Origin: DATDIC01 sp963764525
GTDB lineage: Bacteria > Pseudomonadota > Alphaproteobacteria > Acetobacterales > Acetobacteraceae
Direction: 5' to 3'
NCBI GenBank assembly: GCA_963764525.1
Contig: CAVXTC010000020.1
Location: 1 to 64,000, forward strand
DNA length: 64,000 bases
Below the pieces are notes generated by a model, which had not been told where the DNA came from, did not search any database, and saw only the letters and a program-made list of their open reading frames with translations. Made by a program: the position numbers and the translations under genes. Shown in pieces: positions 1 through 8,495 of the stretch (its first letter is position 1; each line of letters begins with the position of its first letter).

Positions 1-88
1 GAGACCCCGACAAGAGCCGTCAAACCACGCAAGAAGTCAGTCCTCCTGCGCGTATTCCCGTGTCTCGCGACCACGCCAGAGCACCCGC

Positions 89-117
89 TTGACACCCCCC
101 GACCCCGCCACTAGGTT
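89..117 (+). promoter_or_regulatory. sigma-70-type promoter for the str operon
   Basis: A perfect -35 TTGACA (89-94) and a -10-like TAGGTT (112-117) are separated by 17 bases. They lie about 220 bases upstream of rpsL with no gene in between. This is the best promoter match in the leading region and probably drives rpsL-rpsG-tuf. Confidence 0.6.
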
Positions 118-335
118 CCGCGCCCTTGGCCGACCCGGGTTGCTCGGGTGGCCGTCGTATCGCAGGCACGCGCGCCTGCGGCGCCGCTTCCGGCGGAAGA
201 CCGGAAGCCCAGGCCACTGGCAAGCCCTGAACCCGCAAACGTGGGCCGTCCACGTGCGCGGGTTTCGCCCGTGGACGACGGTCGATCAGCTGGCCACGGA
301 AAAGCCGGAACGGAATAGACCAAACACGAGGGTTC
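118..335 (+). promoter_or_regulatory. structured 5' leader of rpsL
   Basis: No gene is seen between the promoter and rpsL. The leader holds three perfect inverted repeats in a row: a 7-bp stem at 161-167/174-180, a 7-bp stem at 187-193/201-207 and an 8-bp stem at 247-254/270-277. Their position suggests a folded leader, perhaps a ribosomal-protein autoregulatory site, but no known motif was recognised. Bases 1-88 also show no supported gene. Confidence 0.4.
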
Positions 336-707
336 ATGCCGACCATCAACCAGCTCATCGCCAAGGGGCGCGAGCCGCAGAAGACCCGGAACACGGTGCC
401 GGCGCTGCAAGGCTGCCCGCAGAAGCGCGGCGTCTGCACGCGCGTCTATACCACCACGCCGAAGAAGCCGAACTCGGCGCTGCGCAAGGTGGCCAAGGTG
501 CGCCTGACCAACGGCTACGAGGTGGTGAGCTACATCCCCGGCGAAGGCCACAATCTGCAGGAGCACTCGGTGGTGCTGATCCGCGGCGGGCGCGTCAAGG
601 ACCTGCCCGGCGTGCGGTACCATATTCTGCGCGGCGTGCTGGACACCCAGGGCATCGCCAAGCGCCGCCAGCGCCGTTCGCTGTACGGCGCCAAGCGGCC
701 GAAATAG
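336..707 (+). CDS. rpsL: 30S ribosomal protein S12
   Basis: S12 sits at the decoding centre of the small subunit. The 123-residue protein is full length, opens with MPTINQLIAKGR and contains the conserved segments KKPNSALRKVAKVRL and GGRVKDLPGVRYH. The two lysines at which streptomycin-resistance substitutions usually arise (in TPKKPNSALRK and GRVKDLPG) are wild type. It is the first gene after the promoter at 89-117, and rpsG follows after 12 bases, so the two are surely co-transcribed. No frameshift is needed. Confidence 0.98.
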   Translation: MPTINQLIAKGREPQKTRNTVPALQGCPQKRGVCTRVYTTTPKKPNSALRKVAKVRLTNGYEVVSYIPGEGHNLQEHSVVLIRGGRVKDLPGVRYHILRGVLDTQGIAKRRQRRSLYGAKRPK

Positions 708-719
708 GGGAGGGCGCCA

Positions 720-1196
720 ATGTCCCGCCGCCGCCGCGCGGTCAAGCGCGAAATCCTGCCGGACGCCAAGTTCGGCGACGTCGTCATCACCCGATTCATG
801 AACGCGCTGATGTACGACGGCAAGAAGTCGGTCGCCGAAGGCATCGTCTATTCGGCGCTGGACGTGATGCGCCGACGCGGCGGCCCGCAGGCCGATCCGG
901 TGCGCATGTTCCACGAGGCGCTGGACAACGTGAAGCCGGCGGTCGAGGTGCGCTCCCGCCGGGTCGGCGGCGCCACCTATCAGGTGCCGGTGGAGGTGCG
1001 CACCGAGCGGCGCCAGGCACTGGCGATCCGCTGGCTGATCGACGCGGCGCGCAAGCGCGGCGAGCACACGATGGAAGACCGGCTGTCGAACGAGCTGCTG
1101 GACGCGGTGAACAACCGCGGCTCGGCGGTGAAGAAACGCGAAGACACCCACCGGATGGCAGAGGCCAACAAGGCCTTCAGCCATTACCGCTGGTAG
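720..1196 (+). CDS. rpsG: 30S ribosomal protein S7
   Basis: S7 nucleates assembly of the 30S head and contacts the E site. The 158-residue product is intact and begins MSRRRRAVKREILPD, with the conserved VTRFMNALM-like segment and the C-terminal REDTHRMAEANKAFSHYRW. In most bacteria fusA follows rpsG; here tuf follows after only 45 bases (see findings). A GGGAGG ribosome binding site lies just before the ATG. Confidence 0.97.
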   Translation: MSRRRRAVKREILPDAKFGDVVITRFMNALMYDGKKSVAEGIVYSALDVMRRRGGPQADPVRMFHEALDNVKPAVEVRSRRVGGATYQVPVEVRTERRQALAIRWLIDAARKRGEHTMEDRLSNELLDAVNNRGSAVKKREDTHRMAEANKAFSHYRW

Positions 1197-1241
1197 ATCA
1201 GAAGACCACTGGACGGACCACGGGTCCACGGAGACAAGACG

Positions 1242-2434
1242 ATGGCAAAGGCCAAATTCGCCCGCACCAAGCCGCACTGCAATGTCGGCACGATCGGCCA
1301 TGTGGACCACGGCAAGACCACGCTGACCGCGGCGATCACCAAGGTTCTGGCGAAGTCCGGCGGCGCCACGTTCACCGCCTATGACCAGATCGACAAGGCG
1401 CCGGAGGAGAAGGCGCGCGGCATCACGATCGCCACCGCGCATGTCGAGTACGAGACCGCCAAGCGCCACTACGCCCATGTCGATTGCCCCGGCCACGCCG
1501 ACTACGTGAAGAACATGATCACCGGTGCGGCGCAGATGGACGGCGCCATTCTGGTGGTCTCCGCCGCCGACGGCCCGATGCCGCAGACCCGCGAGCACAT
1601 CCTGCTCGCCCGTCAGGTCGGCGTGCCGGCGCTGGTGGTGTACCTGAACAAGGTCGATATGGTCGATGACCCCGAGCTGCTGGAACTGGTCGAGCTCGAG
1701 ATGCGCGAGCTGCTGTCCTCCTACCAGTTCCCCGGCGACGATATCCCGATCATCAAGCGGCTCGGCGCTGTGCGCGCTGGAGGACCGCGAGGCGGAAATG
1801 GGCGAGAAATCCGTGCATGGAGCTGATGGACGCGGTGGATAGCTACATCCCGCAGCCGACGCGCGCGATCGACCGCCCGTTCCTGATGCCGATCGAGGAC
1901 GTGTTCTCGATCTCCGGCCGCGGCACCGTGGTGACCGGGCGCATCGAGCGCGGCGTGGTGAATGTGGGCGACGAGGTCGAGATCGTCGGCATCCGAGCCG
2001 ACCAGAAGACCGTGGTCACCGGCGTGGAGATGTTCCGCAAGCTGCTCGATCGCGGCGAGGCGGGCGACAATATCGGCGCGCTGCTGCGCGGCACCAAGCG
2101 CGAGGAAGTGGAGCGCGGCCAGGTGCTGGCCAAGCCCGGCTCGATCACCCCGCACACCAAGTTCCAGGCGGAAGCGTATATCCTGACGAAGGAGGAAGGC
2201 GGCCGGCACACGCCGTTCTTCACCAACTACCGCCCGCAATTCTATTTCCGCACCACCGACGTGACCGGCGTGGTGAACCTGCCGGAGGGCACGGAGATGG
2301 TGATGCCGGGCGACAACGTGTCGATGGCCGTGGAGCTGATCGCGCCGATCGCCATGGATGAAGGGCTGCGTTTCGCTATTCGCGAAGGCGGTCGAACGGT
2401 TGGCGCCGGCGTCGTCGCCAAGATCACGGCTTAG
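1242..2434 (+). CDS. tuf: elongation factor Tu (frameshifted in this sequence)
   Basis: EF-Tu delivers aminoacyl-tRNA to the ribosome in a GTP-dependent way. The N-terminal part carries GHVDHGKTTL (P-loop), the DCPGHADY switch II region and NKVDM. The C-terminal part carries PIEDVFSISGRGTVVTGRIE and ends with VAKITA. The two parts are in different frames. Removing one extra C near 1759 and another near 1816 restores the continuous family sequence, including EDREAEMGEK. Because the gene is essential, I read both as sequence errors. It lies directly after rpsG with fusA missing. Confidence 0.95.
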
Positions 2435-2510
2435 GGACTGCAACGCGAGCCGGCGCTCTGGCGCAAGCCAGGGCGCCGGCATCGTTTTCGACGAACGGAA
2501 CCGGGGACCG

Positions 2511-2819
2511 ATGGACAACCAGAATATCCGCATCCGCCTGAAGGCGTACGATCACCGCGTGCTGGACAACAGCACGAAGGAGATCGTGAATACGGCGAAG
2601 CGCACGGGTGCCCGCGTTCGCGGTCCGATCCCGCTGCCGACGCATATCGAGCGTTTCACCGTCAACCGCTCGCCGCACGTGGATAAGAAAAGCCGCGAGC
2701 AGTTCGAGATCCGCACGCATCGGCGGCTGCTGGACATCGTGGAGCCGACGCCGCAGACGGTCGATGCGCTGATGAAGCTCGATCTCGCGGCCGGCGTCGA
2801 TGTCGAGATCAAGATCTGA
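2511..2819 (+). CDS. rpsJ: 30S ribosomal protein S10
   Basis: S10 is a 30S head protein and, as NusE, part of transcription antitermination complexes. The 102-residue protein is complete, starting MDNQNIRIRLKAYDHR and containing TGARVRGPIPLPT and SREQFEIRTHRR. A longer open frame upstream is only read-through of the tuf end; the ATG at 2511 matches the family start and has GGGGA upstream. It opens the S10 gene block. The next gene, rplC, starts 100 bases later; that gap shows no gene. Confidence 0.97.
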   Translation: MDNQNIRIRLKAYDHRVLDNSTKEIVNTAKRTGARVRGPIPLPTHIERFTVNRSPHVDKKSREQFEIRTHRRLLDIVEPTPQTVDALMKLDLAAGVDVEIKI

Positions 2820-2919
2820 GGGCGATTCTGACGGATGGCATCAGCAAACTACCTCCCACTCCCACCGCTGGCGATGGCCGCGCCGAAAGCCGGCCATGAC
2901 GCACTGAGGGCCATCCCTG

Positions 2920-3612
2920 ATGCGAACCGGATTGCTGGCAAAGAAAGCTCGGGATGACGCGGATGTTCCGCGATGACGGCACCCATGTGCCGGTGACCGT
3001 GCTGCACCTGGACAACGTGCAGGTGGTCGCCGCGCGCACGGCGGAGAAGGACGGCTACACCGCGGTCCAGCTCGGCTGGGGCAAGGCGAAAGTGAAGAAC
3101 GTCACCAAGCCCAATCGCGGTCATTTCGCCAAGGCCAAAGTGGAACCGAAAGCCAAGCTGGCCGAGTTTCGCGTGGATGACGGACGCGCTGCTGGAGCCG
3201 GGCGCAACACTGTCGGCGGCGCATTTCGTGGTCGGCCAGCGCGTCGATGTCGCCGGCACCAGCAAGGGCAAGGGCTTCGCCGGCTCGATGAAGCGGTGGA
3301 ACTTCAGCGGGCTGGAAGCGAGCCACGGCGTGTCGATCAGCCATCGCAGCCACGGTTCCACCGGCAACCGCCAGGATCCCGGCAAGGTGTTCAAGAACAA
3401 GAAGATGGCCGGCCATCTGGGGCAGGAGCGGGTGACCACGCTGAACCTCGAGGTCGCCGCGGTCGATGCCGAGCGCGGACTGCTGATGCTGCAAGGGGCG
3501 GTGCCCGGCGCGAAGAACGGGTTCGTGCTGGTGCGCGACGCGGTGAAGCGCCCGCGCCCGGCCGACGCGCCCTATCCGGCGGCGCTGCTACGAAACCGAA
3601 GCGGCCGGCTGA
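2920..3612 (+). CDS. rplC: 50S ribosomal protein L3 (frameshifted)
   Basis: L3 is an early assembly protein near the peptidyl transferase centre. The start at 2920 gives MRTGLLAKK; an extra G near 2949 then shifts the frame before GMTRMFRDDGTHVPVTVLHL. A second extra base near 3182 precedes DALLEPGATLSAAHFVVGQ. The conserved GKGFAGSMKRWNFSG and SHGSTGNRQDPGKVF are present. The C-terminus also needs a shift near 3590; the most natural stop is TGA at 3610-3612, just before the rplD ribosome binding site. Exact C-terminal residues are uncertain. Confidence 0.92.
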
Positions 3613-3623
3613 GGAACACGACG

Positions 3624-4308
3624 ATGCAGGTCGCGATCAGAACGCTGGACAACGCCGAGGCCGGCACGGCCGAGCTGCCGGACGAGATTCTTCGCCAGCG
3701 ACGCCGCGCGCCGACATCATGGCGCGCGTGGTTCACTGGCAGACTCGCGAAACGGCGGGCCGGAACGCACAAGACCAAGGGCATGGGCGAGGTGCAGGGC
3801 ACCACGAAGAAGCCATACCGCCAGAAGGGCACCGGCAACGCGCGTCAGGGCAGCCTGCGGGCGCCGCAGTTCCGCAAGGGCGGCGTGGTGCATGGGCCAG
3901 TGGTGCGCAGCCACGAATACAGCCTGAACAAGAAGGTGCGGCGGCTGGGCCTGATCTCGGCGCTGTCGCAGAAGCAGGCCGAGGGCAAGCTGGTCGTGCT
4001 GGACATCGCCGGCGGCGATGGGATCGGCAAGACGAAGGAACTGGCGCGCAAGCTGAAGGTGCTCGGCTGGAGCTTCGGTGCTGATCGTCGATCGCGCGGT
4101 GGACGACGGTTTCCTGCGCGTCAGCCGCAACATCCCCGGTATCGACGTGCTGCCGACGATCGGCGCCAACGTGTACGACATCCTTCGCCACGACATGCTG
4201 GCGATCACCGCAGCCGGCGTTGAAGGGCTCAAGCAGCGGCTCGGCAACGGCAGACGGCGCCGGCGCCTGAAGTTGCGCTCTGAAACCGCCGAGGGAGCCG
4301 CGGCATGA
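3624..4308 (+). CDS. rplD: 50S ribosomal protein L4 (frameshifted)
   Basis: L4 lines the exit tunnel and can act as a translational repressor of its own operon in some bacteria. The start at 3624 gives MQVAIRTLDNAEAG. The middle segment ADIMARVVHWQ lies in another frame from about 3690 to 3745, the main body (LAKRRAGTHKTKG, QKGTGNARQGSLRAPQ) is back in the first frame, and the last part (VLIVDRAVDDGFLRVSRN) is shifted again near 4078. The tail after GVEGLKQRL is rich in arginine. The stop overlaps the rplW start by four bases. Confidence 0.92.
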
Positions 4309-4634
4309 GCGACACGCAGCCGAAGCGCCGCCCGCAGCTTTCACGCGAGGCCATGTATCAGATCATCCGCCGCCCGGTGATTACCGAGAAGGCCACCCGC
4401 CTGTCGGAGCACGGGCAGTACGTGTTCCGCGTGTCGCTGGACGCCAGCAAGCCGGAGATCAAGGCGGCGGTCGAGGGGCTGTTCGGCGTGCAGGTGCTGG
4501 CGGTGAACACGCTGGTGCAGAAGGGCAAGACCAAGCGCTTCAAGGGGCGGCCGGGACAGCGCTCCGACATGAAGAAGGCGTTCGTCAGGCTGGCTGCCGG
4601 CCAGCAGATCGACTTCACCACCGGGCTGACGTGA
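4305..4634 (+). CDS. rplW: 50S ribosomal protein L23
   Basis: L23 sits at the tunnel exit and is the docking site for trigger factor and SRP. The 109-residue protein is intact, with IIRRPVITEKATRLSEHGQY, FRVSLDASKPEIKAAVE and KRFKGRPGQRSDMKKAFV. Its N-terminus is about ten residues longer than common forms (SDTQPKRRPQL) if the ATGA overlap start at 4305 is used; a later in-frame ATG (MYQIIRRP) also exists. Confidence 0.96.
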   Translation: MSDTQPKRRPQLSREAMYQIIRRPVITEKATRLSEHGQYVFRVSLDASKPEIKAAVEGLFGVQVLAVNTLVQKGKTKRFKGRPGQRSDMKKAFVRLAAGQQIDFTTGLT

Positions 4635-4645
4635 GAGCCAGACCG

Positions 4646-5478
4646 ATGCCGATGAAAAACTACAATCCGGTCACGGCGAGCCTGCGCGGCACGGTGCTGA
4701 TCGACCGCTCCGAGCTGTGGAAGGGCAAGCCCGTCAAGGCGCTGACCGAGGGCAAGATCGGCACCGGCGGCCGCAACAACCATGGGCGCATCACGTCGCG
4801 CTTCCGCGGCGGCGGGCACAAGCAATCCTATCGCTATGTCGATTTCAAGCGCCGCAAATTCGACGTGCCGGCAACGGTGGAGCGGCTGGAATACGACCCG
4901 AACCGCACCGCGTTCATCGCCCTGGTGAAGTACCAGGACGGCGAGCTGGCCTACATCATCGCGCCGCAGCGATTGCGTACCGGCGATACCGTGGTCGCCG
5001 GCCAGCGCGCCGACATCAAGCCCGGCAATGCGATGCCGCTGGCGGCCATCCCGGTCGGCACCATCGTGCATAACATCGAAATGAAGGCCGGTGCCGGCGG
5101 CAAGATCGCCCGCTCGGCCGGGACCTACGCGCAGCTTGTCGGCAAGGATGCCGGCTACGCGCAGGTCAAGCTGATGTCCGGCGAGTTGCGTGTCGTGCGG
5201 GCCGAGTGCATGGCCTCGATCGGCGCGGTGTCCAATCCGGACAACATGAACCAGAAGATCGGCAAGGCCGGTCGTTCTCGGTGGATGGGCAAGCGCCCGC
5301 ACAACCGCGGCGTGGTGATGAACCCGGTCGATCATCCGCTGCGGTGGCGGCGAGGGACGCAGCTCCGGCGGGCGGCATCCGGTGACGCCATGGGGCAAGC
5401 CGACCAAGGGGTACAAGACGCGCGCCAACAAGCGCACCGACAGCCTGATCATCCGTCGCGCGGAACAAGGGTAAGTAA
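4646..5478 (+). CDS. rplB: 50S ribosomal protein L2 (frameshifted near the end)
   Basis: L2 is needed for subunit association and for peptidyl transferase integrity. The start at 4646 (MPMKNYNPVTASLRG) fits the family better than the upstream GTG at 4631. Conserved GGRNNHGRITSRFRGGGHKQ is present, and the functional GVVMNPVDHPLGG motif appears only after removing an extra C near 5342. One further extra base near 5459 lets the protein end IIRRRNKGK at TAA 5476-5478. The remaining C-terminal HPVTPWGKPTKGYKTRANKR is normal. Confidence 0.95.
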
Positions 5479-5482
5479 GACG

Positions 5483-5762
5483 ATGGCACGTTCCGTCTGG
5501 AAGGGCCCGTTCGTCGATGGGTATCTGCTGGCCAAGGCCGAGACCGCGCGCGAATTCCGGGCGCAACGAGATCATCCGCATCTGGTCGCGCCGCTCGACC
5601 ATCCTGCCGCAGTTCGTCGGGCTGACCTTCGGCGTCTATAACGGCCGCAAGTTCCTGCCGGTACAGGTGAACGAGAACATGGTCGGCCACAAATTCGGCG
5701 AATTCTCACCCACCCGCACGTTCACCGGGCACTCCGGCGACAAGCGGGCGAGGCGGGGCTGA
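5483..5762 (+). CDS. rpsS: 30S ribosomal protein S19 (frameshifted)
   Basis: S19 forms a complex with S13 in the 30S head. ATG 5483 gives MARSVWKGPFVDGYLL. One extra G near 5553 separates this from RNEIIRIWSRRSTILPQFVG and the conserved VGHKFGEFSPTRTFTGH, ending DKRARRG. With the correction the protein has about 92 residues, the usual length. It lies four bases after rplB and three bases before rplV. Confidence 0.94.
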
Positions 5763-5765
5763 GCC

Positions 5766-6166
5766 ATGAGCAAACCCGAACCATCCGCGCACGCTGGACG
5801 ATACCGAGGCGCAGGCGATTCTGCGCAACCTGCGTGTCTCGCCGCGCAAGCTCAATCTGGTCGCTGGTATGATTCGCAACCGCCCGGCCGCCCAGGCGGT
5901 GGCGACGCTGACCTTCAGCAAGCGGCGCATCGCCGGGGCGGTGAAGAAGGCGCTGGAGAGTGCGATCGCCAATGCCGAGAACAACCACCAGCTCGACGTC
6001 GATCGGCTGATCGTGTCGCGCGCCGAGGTGGGCCGGGCGATCGTCATGCGACGCTTCCAGGCGCGTGGGCGCGGCCGTGCGTCGCGCGTGGAGAAATGGT
6101 TCAGCCATCTGAAGATCGTCGTCACGGAGCGCGCGCAGGCGACCGGCATCGAAGGGGACGGCGTAA
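5766..6166 (+). CDS. rplV: 50S ribosomal protein L22 (frameshifted; runs in frame into S3)
   Basis: L22 lines the exit tunnel. The start MSKP at 5766 is followed by an extra G near 5776; correction gives NHPRTLDDTEAQAILRNLRV, then VSPRKLNLVAGMIRNR, RAIVMRRFQARGRGRA and VEKWFSHLKIVVTE. The natural stop is probably the TAA at 6164-6166 overlapping the rpsC start, but as written the frame runs straight into S3 without a stop. A single extra base near 6140-6160 would explain this. Confidence 0.92.
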
Positions 6167-6843
6167 TGGGTCACAAGGTCAATCCGGTCGGGCTTCGGCT
6201 CGGCATCAACCGCACCTGGGACAGCCGCTGGTTCGCCGGCGCTGATTACTCGAAGCTGCTGCATGAGGACCTGAAGCTGCGCGGGCACCTGCGCGAGAAG
6301 CTGCGTGGGGCAGGCGTGTCGCGCGTGGTGATCGAGCGGCCGGCGAAGAAGCCGCGGGTGACGATCTATGCCGCCCGTCCGGGTGTGGTGATCGGCAAGA
6401 AGGGCCAGGATATCGAGGTGCTCAAGCGCGACCTCACCCGGATGGCGAAGGCCGAGGTGTCGCTGAACATCGTCGAGATCCGCAAGCCGGAGATCGATGC
6501 AACGCTGGTGGCCGAGAACATCGCCCAGCAGTTGGAGCGCCGGGTGGCGTTCCGCCGGGCGATGAAGCGGGCGGTGCAGTCGGCGATGCGGCTCGGCGCG
6601 CAAGGCATCCGGATCAATTGCGGCGGCCGGCTGGGCGGCGCGGAAATTGCCCGCGTGGAGTGGTATCGCGAAGGGCGGGTGCCGTTGCACACGCTGCGCG
6701 CCGATATCGACTACGGCCAGGCCACGGCGAAGACGACCTATGGCACCTGCGGCGTGAAGGTCTGGGTGTTCAAGGGCGAAATCCTGGCGCACGACCCGCT
6801 GGCGCAGGATCGCCGCGCGGCCGAGCAGGCGCCGCAACGATGA
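6166..6843 (+). CDS. rpsC: 30S ribosomal protein S3
   Basis: S3 forms part of the mRNA entry helicase. The 225-residue protein begins MGHKVNPVGLRLGINRTWDS and carries the KH-domain signature GVVIGKKGQDIEVLK and the C-terminal RINCGGRLGGAEIAR and GQATAKTTYGTCGVKVWVFK. It is intact. As the sequence stands it shares a frame with rplV, but the ATG at 6166 within TAATG is the expected coupled start. Confidence 0.97.
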   Translation: MGHKVNPVGLRLGINRTWDSRWFAGADYSKLLHEDLKLRGHLREKLRGAGVSRVVIERPAKKPRVTIYAARPGVVIGKKGQDIEVLKRDLTRMAKAEVSLNIVEIRKPEIDATLVAENIAQQLERRVAFRRAMKRAVQSAMRLGAQGIRINCGGRLGGAEIARVEWYREGRVPLHTLRADIDYGQATAKTTYGTCGVKVWVFKGEILAHDPLAQDRRAAEQAPQR

Positions 6844-6859
6844 ATCGGTAGTCTGGATC

Positions 6860-7276
6860 ATGCTGCAACCCAAGCGCACCAAGTTCCGCAAGGCGCACAA
6901 AGGCCGCATCCACGGCAATGCCAAGGCGGGCACGCAGCTCAATTTCGGCACCTACGGGCTGAAGGCGCTCGAGCCGGAGCGCATCACCGCGCGCCAGATC
7001 GAGGCGGCGCGACGTGCCATCACTCGTGCGATGAAGCGGACCGGGCGCGTGTGGATACGCATCTTTCCGGACGTCCCGGTTTCTATCAAGCCGGCCGAGG
7101 TGCGGATGGGGTCGGGCAAGGGCAGCCCGGAATTCTGGGTGGTTCGCGTCGCCCCCGGGCGGATCATGTTCGAACTGGACGGCGTGGCGCCGGAAACCGC
7201 GCGCGACGCTCTGACCCTGGGCGCCGCCAAGCTGCCGATCAGGACCCGGATCGTGCAGCGGATGGGAGATTCGTGA
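6860..7276 (+). CDS. rplP: 50S ribosomal protein L16
   Basis: L16 helps to position the A-site tRNA. The 138-residue protein is complete: MLQPKRTKFRKAHKGRIHG, then RQIEAARRAITRAMKRTGR, RMGSGKGSPEFWV and PGRIMFELDGV. The arginine that is hydroxylated by RoxA in some bacteria lies in the conserved GKGSPE neighbourhood. The stop overlaps the rpmC start by one base (TGATG), a sign of translational coupling. Confidence 0.97.
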   Translation: MLQPKRTKFRKAHKGRIHGNAKAGTQLNFGTYGLKALEPERITARQIEAARRAITRAMKRTGRVWIRIFPDVPVSIKPAEVRMGSGKGSPEFWVVRVAPGRIMFELDGVAPETARDALTLGAAKLPIRTRIVQRMGDS

Positions 7277-7497
7277 TGGCGAAGTCGCCGCAGAACAAGG
7301 CGTCAGACATGCGGGCGAAGACGCCGGATGAAGTCGCCGCGCTGTTGCTCGATCTTCGGCGCGAGCAGTTCAACCTGCGTTTTCAGCGCGCCACCGGCCA
7401 AGCCGAGGGCACCGCGCGCATCAAGCAGGTGCGTCGCGAAATCGCGCGAGTGAAGACCATCGGGACCGAGCGCAAGCGCGCGGCCCCGGCGAGCTGA
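7276..7497 (+). CDS. rpmC: 50S ribosomal protein L29
   Basis: L29 sits beside L23 at the tunnel exit. The 73-residue protein begins MAKSPQNKASDMRAKTPDEV and contains LRREQFNLRFQRATGQ and RREIARVKTIGTERKR. It is intact and coupled to rplP through a TGATG overlap. The N-terminus is about eight residues longer than the common form beginning MKA/MRAK. Confidence 0.95.
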   Translation: MAKSPQNKASDMRAKTPDEVAALLLDLRREQFNLRFQRATGQAEGTARIKQVRREIARVKTIGTERKRAAPAS

Positions 7498-7509
7498 AGG
7501 ACGATACCA

Positions 7510-7806
7510 ATGCCGAAACGCGTACTGACCGGGCGGGTGACCAGCGAAAAGATGGACAAGACCGTCACGGTACTTGTCGATCGTCGCGTCATGCACCCGC
7601 TGTACAAGAAGTTCATTCGGCGCTCGAAGAAATACGCCGCCCATGACGAGGCCAACCAGTGCCACGTCGGCGATGTCGTGCGCATCGAAGAATGCCGTCC
7701 GATCAGCAAGCGCAAGTCGTGGATGGTGATCGAGCGCAACGGCCAGCCGATGTGGGACCGCCCGTCGGACGCCGCGGCAGCTCCGGCTGAAGGAGCCTCG
7801 GCATGA
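7510..7806 (+). CDS. rpsQ: 30S ribosomal protein S17
   Basis: S17 is a primary 16S rRNA binder. The 98-residue protein contains MPKRVLTGRVTSEKMDKTV and RRSKKYAAHDEAN and CRPISKRKSW. The C-terminus carries an alanine-rich tail (DAAAAPAEGASA) beyond the usual end. The stop overlaps the rplN ATG by four bases. Confidence 0.96.
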   Translation: MPKRVLTGRVTSEKMDKTVTVLVDRRVMHPLYKKFIRRSKKYAAHDEANQCHVGDVVRIEECRPISKRKSWMVIERNGQPMWDRPSDAAAAPAEGASA

Positions 7807-8171
7807 TCCATCCCGAAACCAATCTGGATGTGGCCGACAATTCGGGCGCGCGGCGGGTGCAGTGCATCAAGGTGCTCGGCGGCTCGAAGCGCAAGACGGC
7901 GTCGGTGGGCGATGTGATCGTGGTGTCCGTGAAGGAGGCAATCCCGCGCGGCAAGGTGAAGAAGGGCGACGTGCATCAGGCGGTGATCGTGCGGACTTCG
8001 TTTCCGGTGCGCCGTCCGGATGGCAGCGCGATCCGCTTCGACCGCAACGCCGCGGTGCTGATCACCAAGCAGCAGGAGCCGATCGGCACGCGCATCTTCG
8101 GTCCCGTCGTGCGCGAGCTGCGCGGGCGGAAGTTCATGAAGATCATTTCGTTGGCGCCGGAGGTGATCTGA
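7803..8171 (+). CDS. rplN: 50S ribosomal protein L14
   Basis: L14 forms intersubunit bridge B8. The 122-residue protein is complete and typical: MIHPETNLDVADNSGARRVQ, KVKKGDVHQAVIVRT and the C-terminal GPVVRELRGRKFMKIISLAP. It overlaps rpsQ by four bases and is followed immediately by rplX. Confidence 0.97.
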   Translation: MIHPETNLDVADNSGARRVQCIKVLGGSKRKTASVGDVIVVSVKEAIPRGKVKKGDVHQAVIVRTSFPVRRPDGSAIRFDRNAAVLITKQQEPIGTRIFGPVVRELRGRKFMKIISLAPEVI

Positions 8172-8494
8172 GTGGCCGCGCGGATTCGCAAGGGCGATAC
8201 GGTGGTGGTGATCACCGGCGCCGACAAGGGCCGCCGCGGCGAGGTGCTGCGGGTGTTCCCGAGGGCTGAGCGCGCCCTCGTGCAAGGCGTGAAGATGGCG
8301 ACCAAACACACCAAGCCGAGCCGGCATCGGTACATCCCGGCGGGATCGTGCAGCAGGAAGCCAGTATCCATCTGTCCAACCTGAAGCTGATCGACCCGAA
8401 AAGCGACCAGCCGACCAAGGTTGGGTTCCGCGTGCTGGAGGACGGACGGAAGGTGCGCGTCGCCAAGGCGACCGGCCAGGTGATCGAGGCGTGA
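8172..8494 (+). CDS. rplX: 50S ribosomal protein L24 (frameshifted)
   Basis: L24 is an assembly-initiator protein with a KOW motif. The GTG at 8172 directly follows the rplN stop and gives AARIRKGDTVVVITGADKGR, the KOW region. After MATKHTKPS the frame is broken near 8320-8340; the rest, GGIVQQEASIHLSNLKL and KVGFRVLEDGRKVRVAKATG, is in another frame and ends at TGA 8492-8494. The exact bases in the broken stretch cannot be restored with confidence. Confidence 0.92.
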
Positions 8495-8495
8495 C

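Noticed and set aside
111..1598. A 495-codon minus-strand frame opposite rpsL-rpsG-tuf
   Set aside because: It is antisense to three conserved genes; GC-rich codon bias produces such shadow frames.
1242..6200. Programmed +1 frameshifting as the explanation for broken ribosomal genes
   Set aside because: The sites share no slippery motif or stop codon and occur in genes never known to use it; sequence error is simpler. Removing a base can always be placed at a codon boundary, so the apparent phase of the insertions is not evidence.
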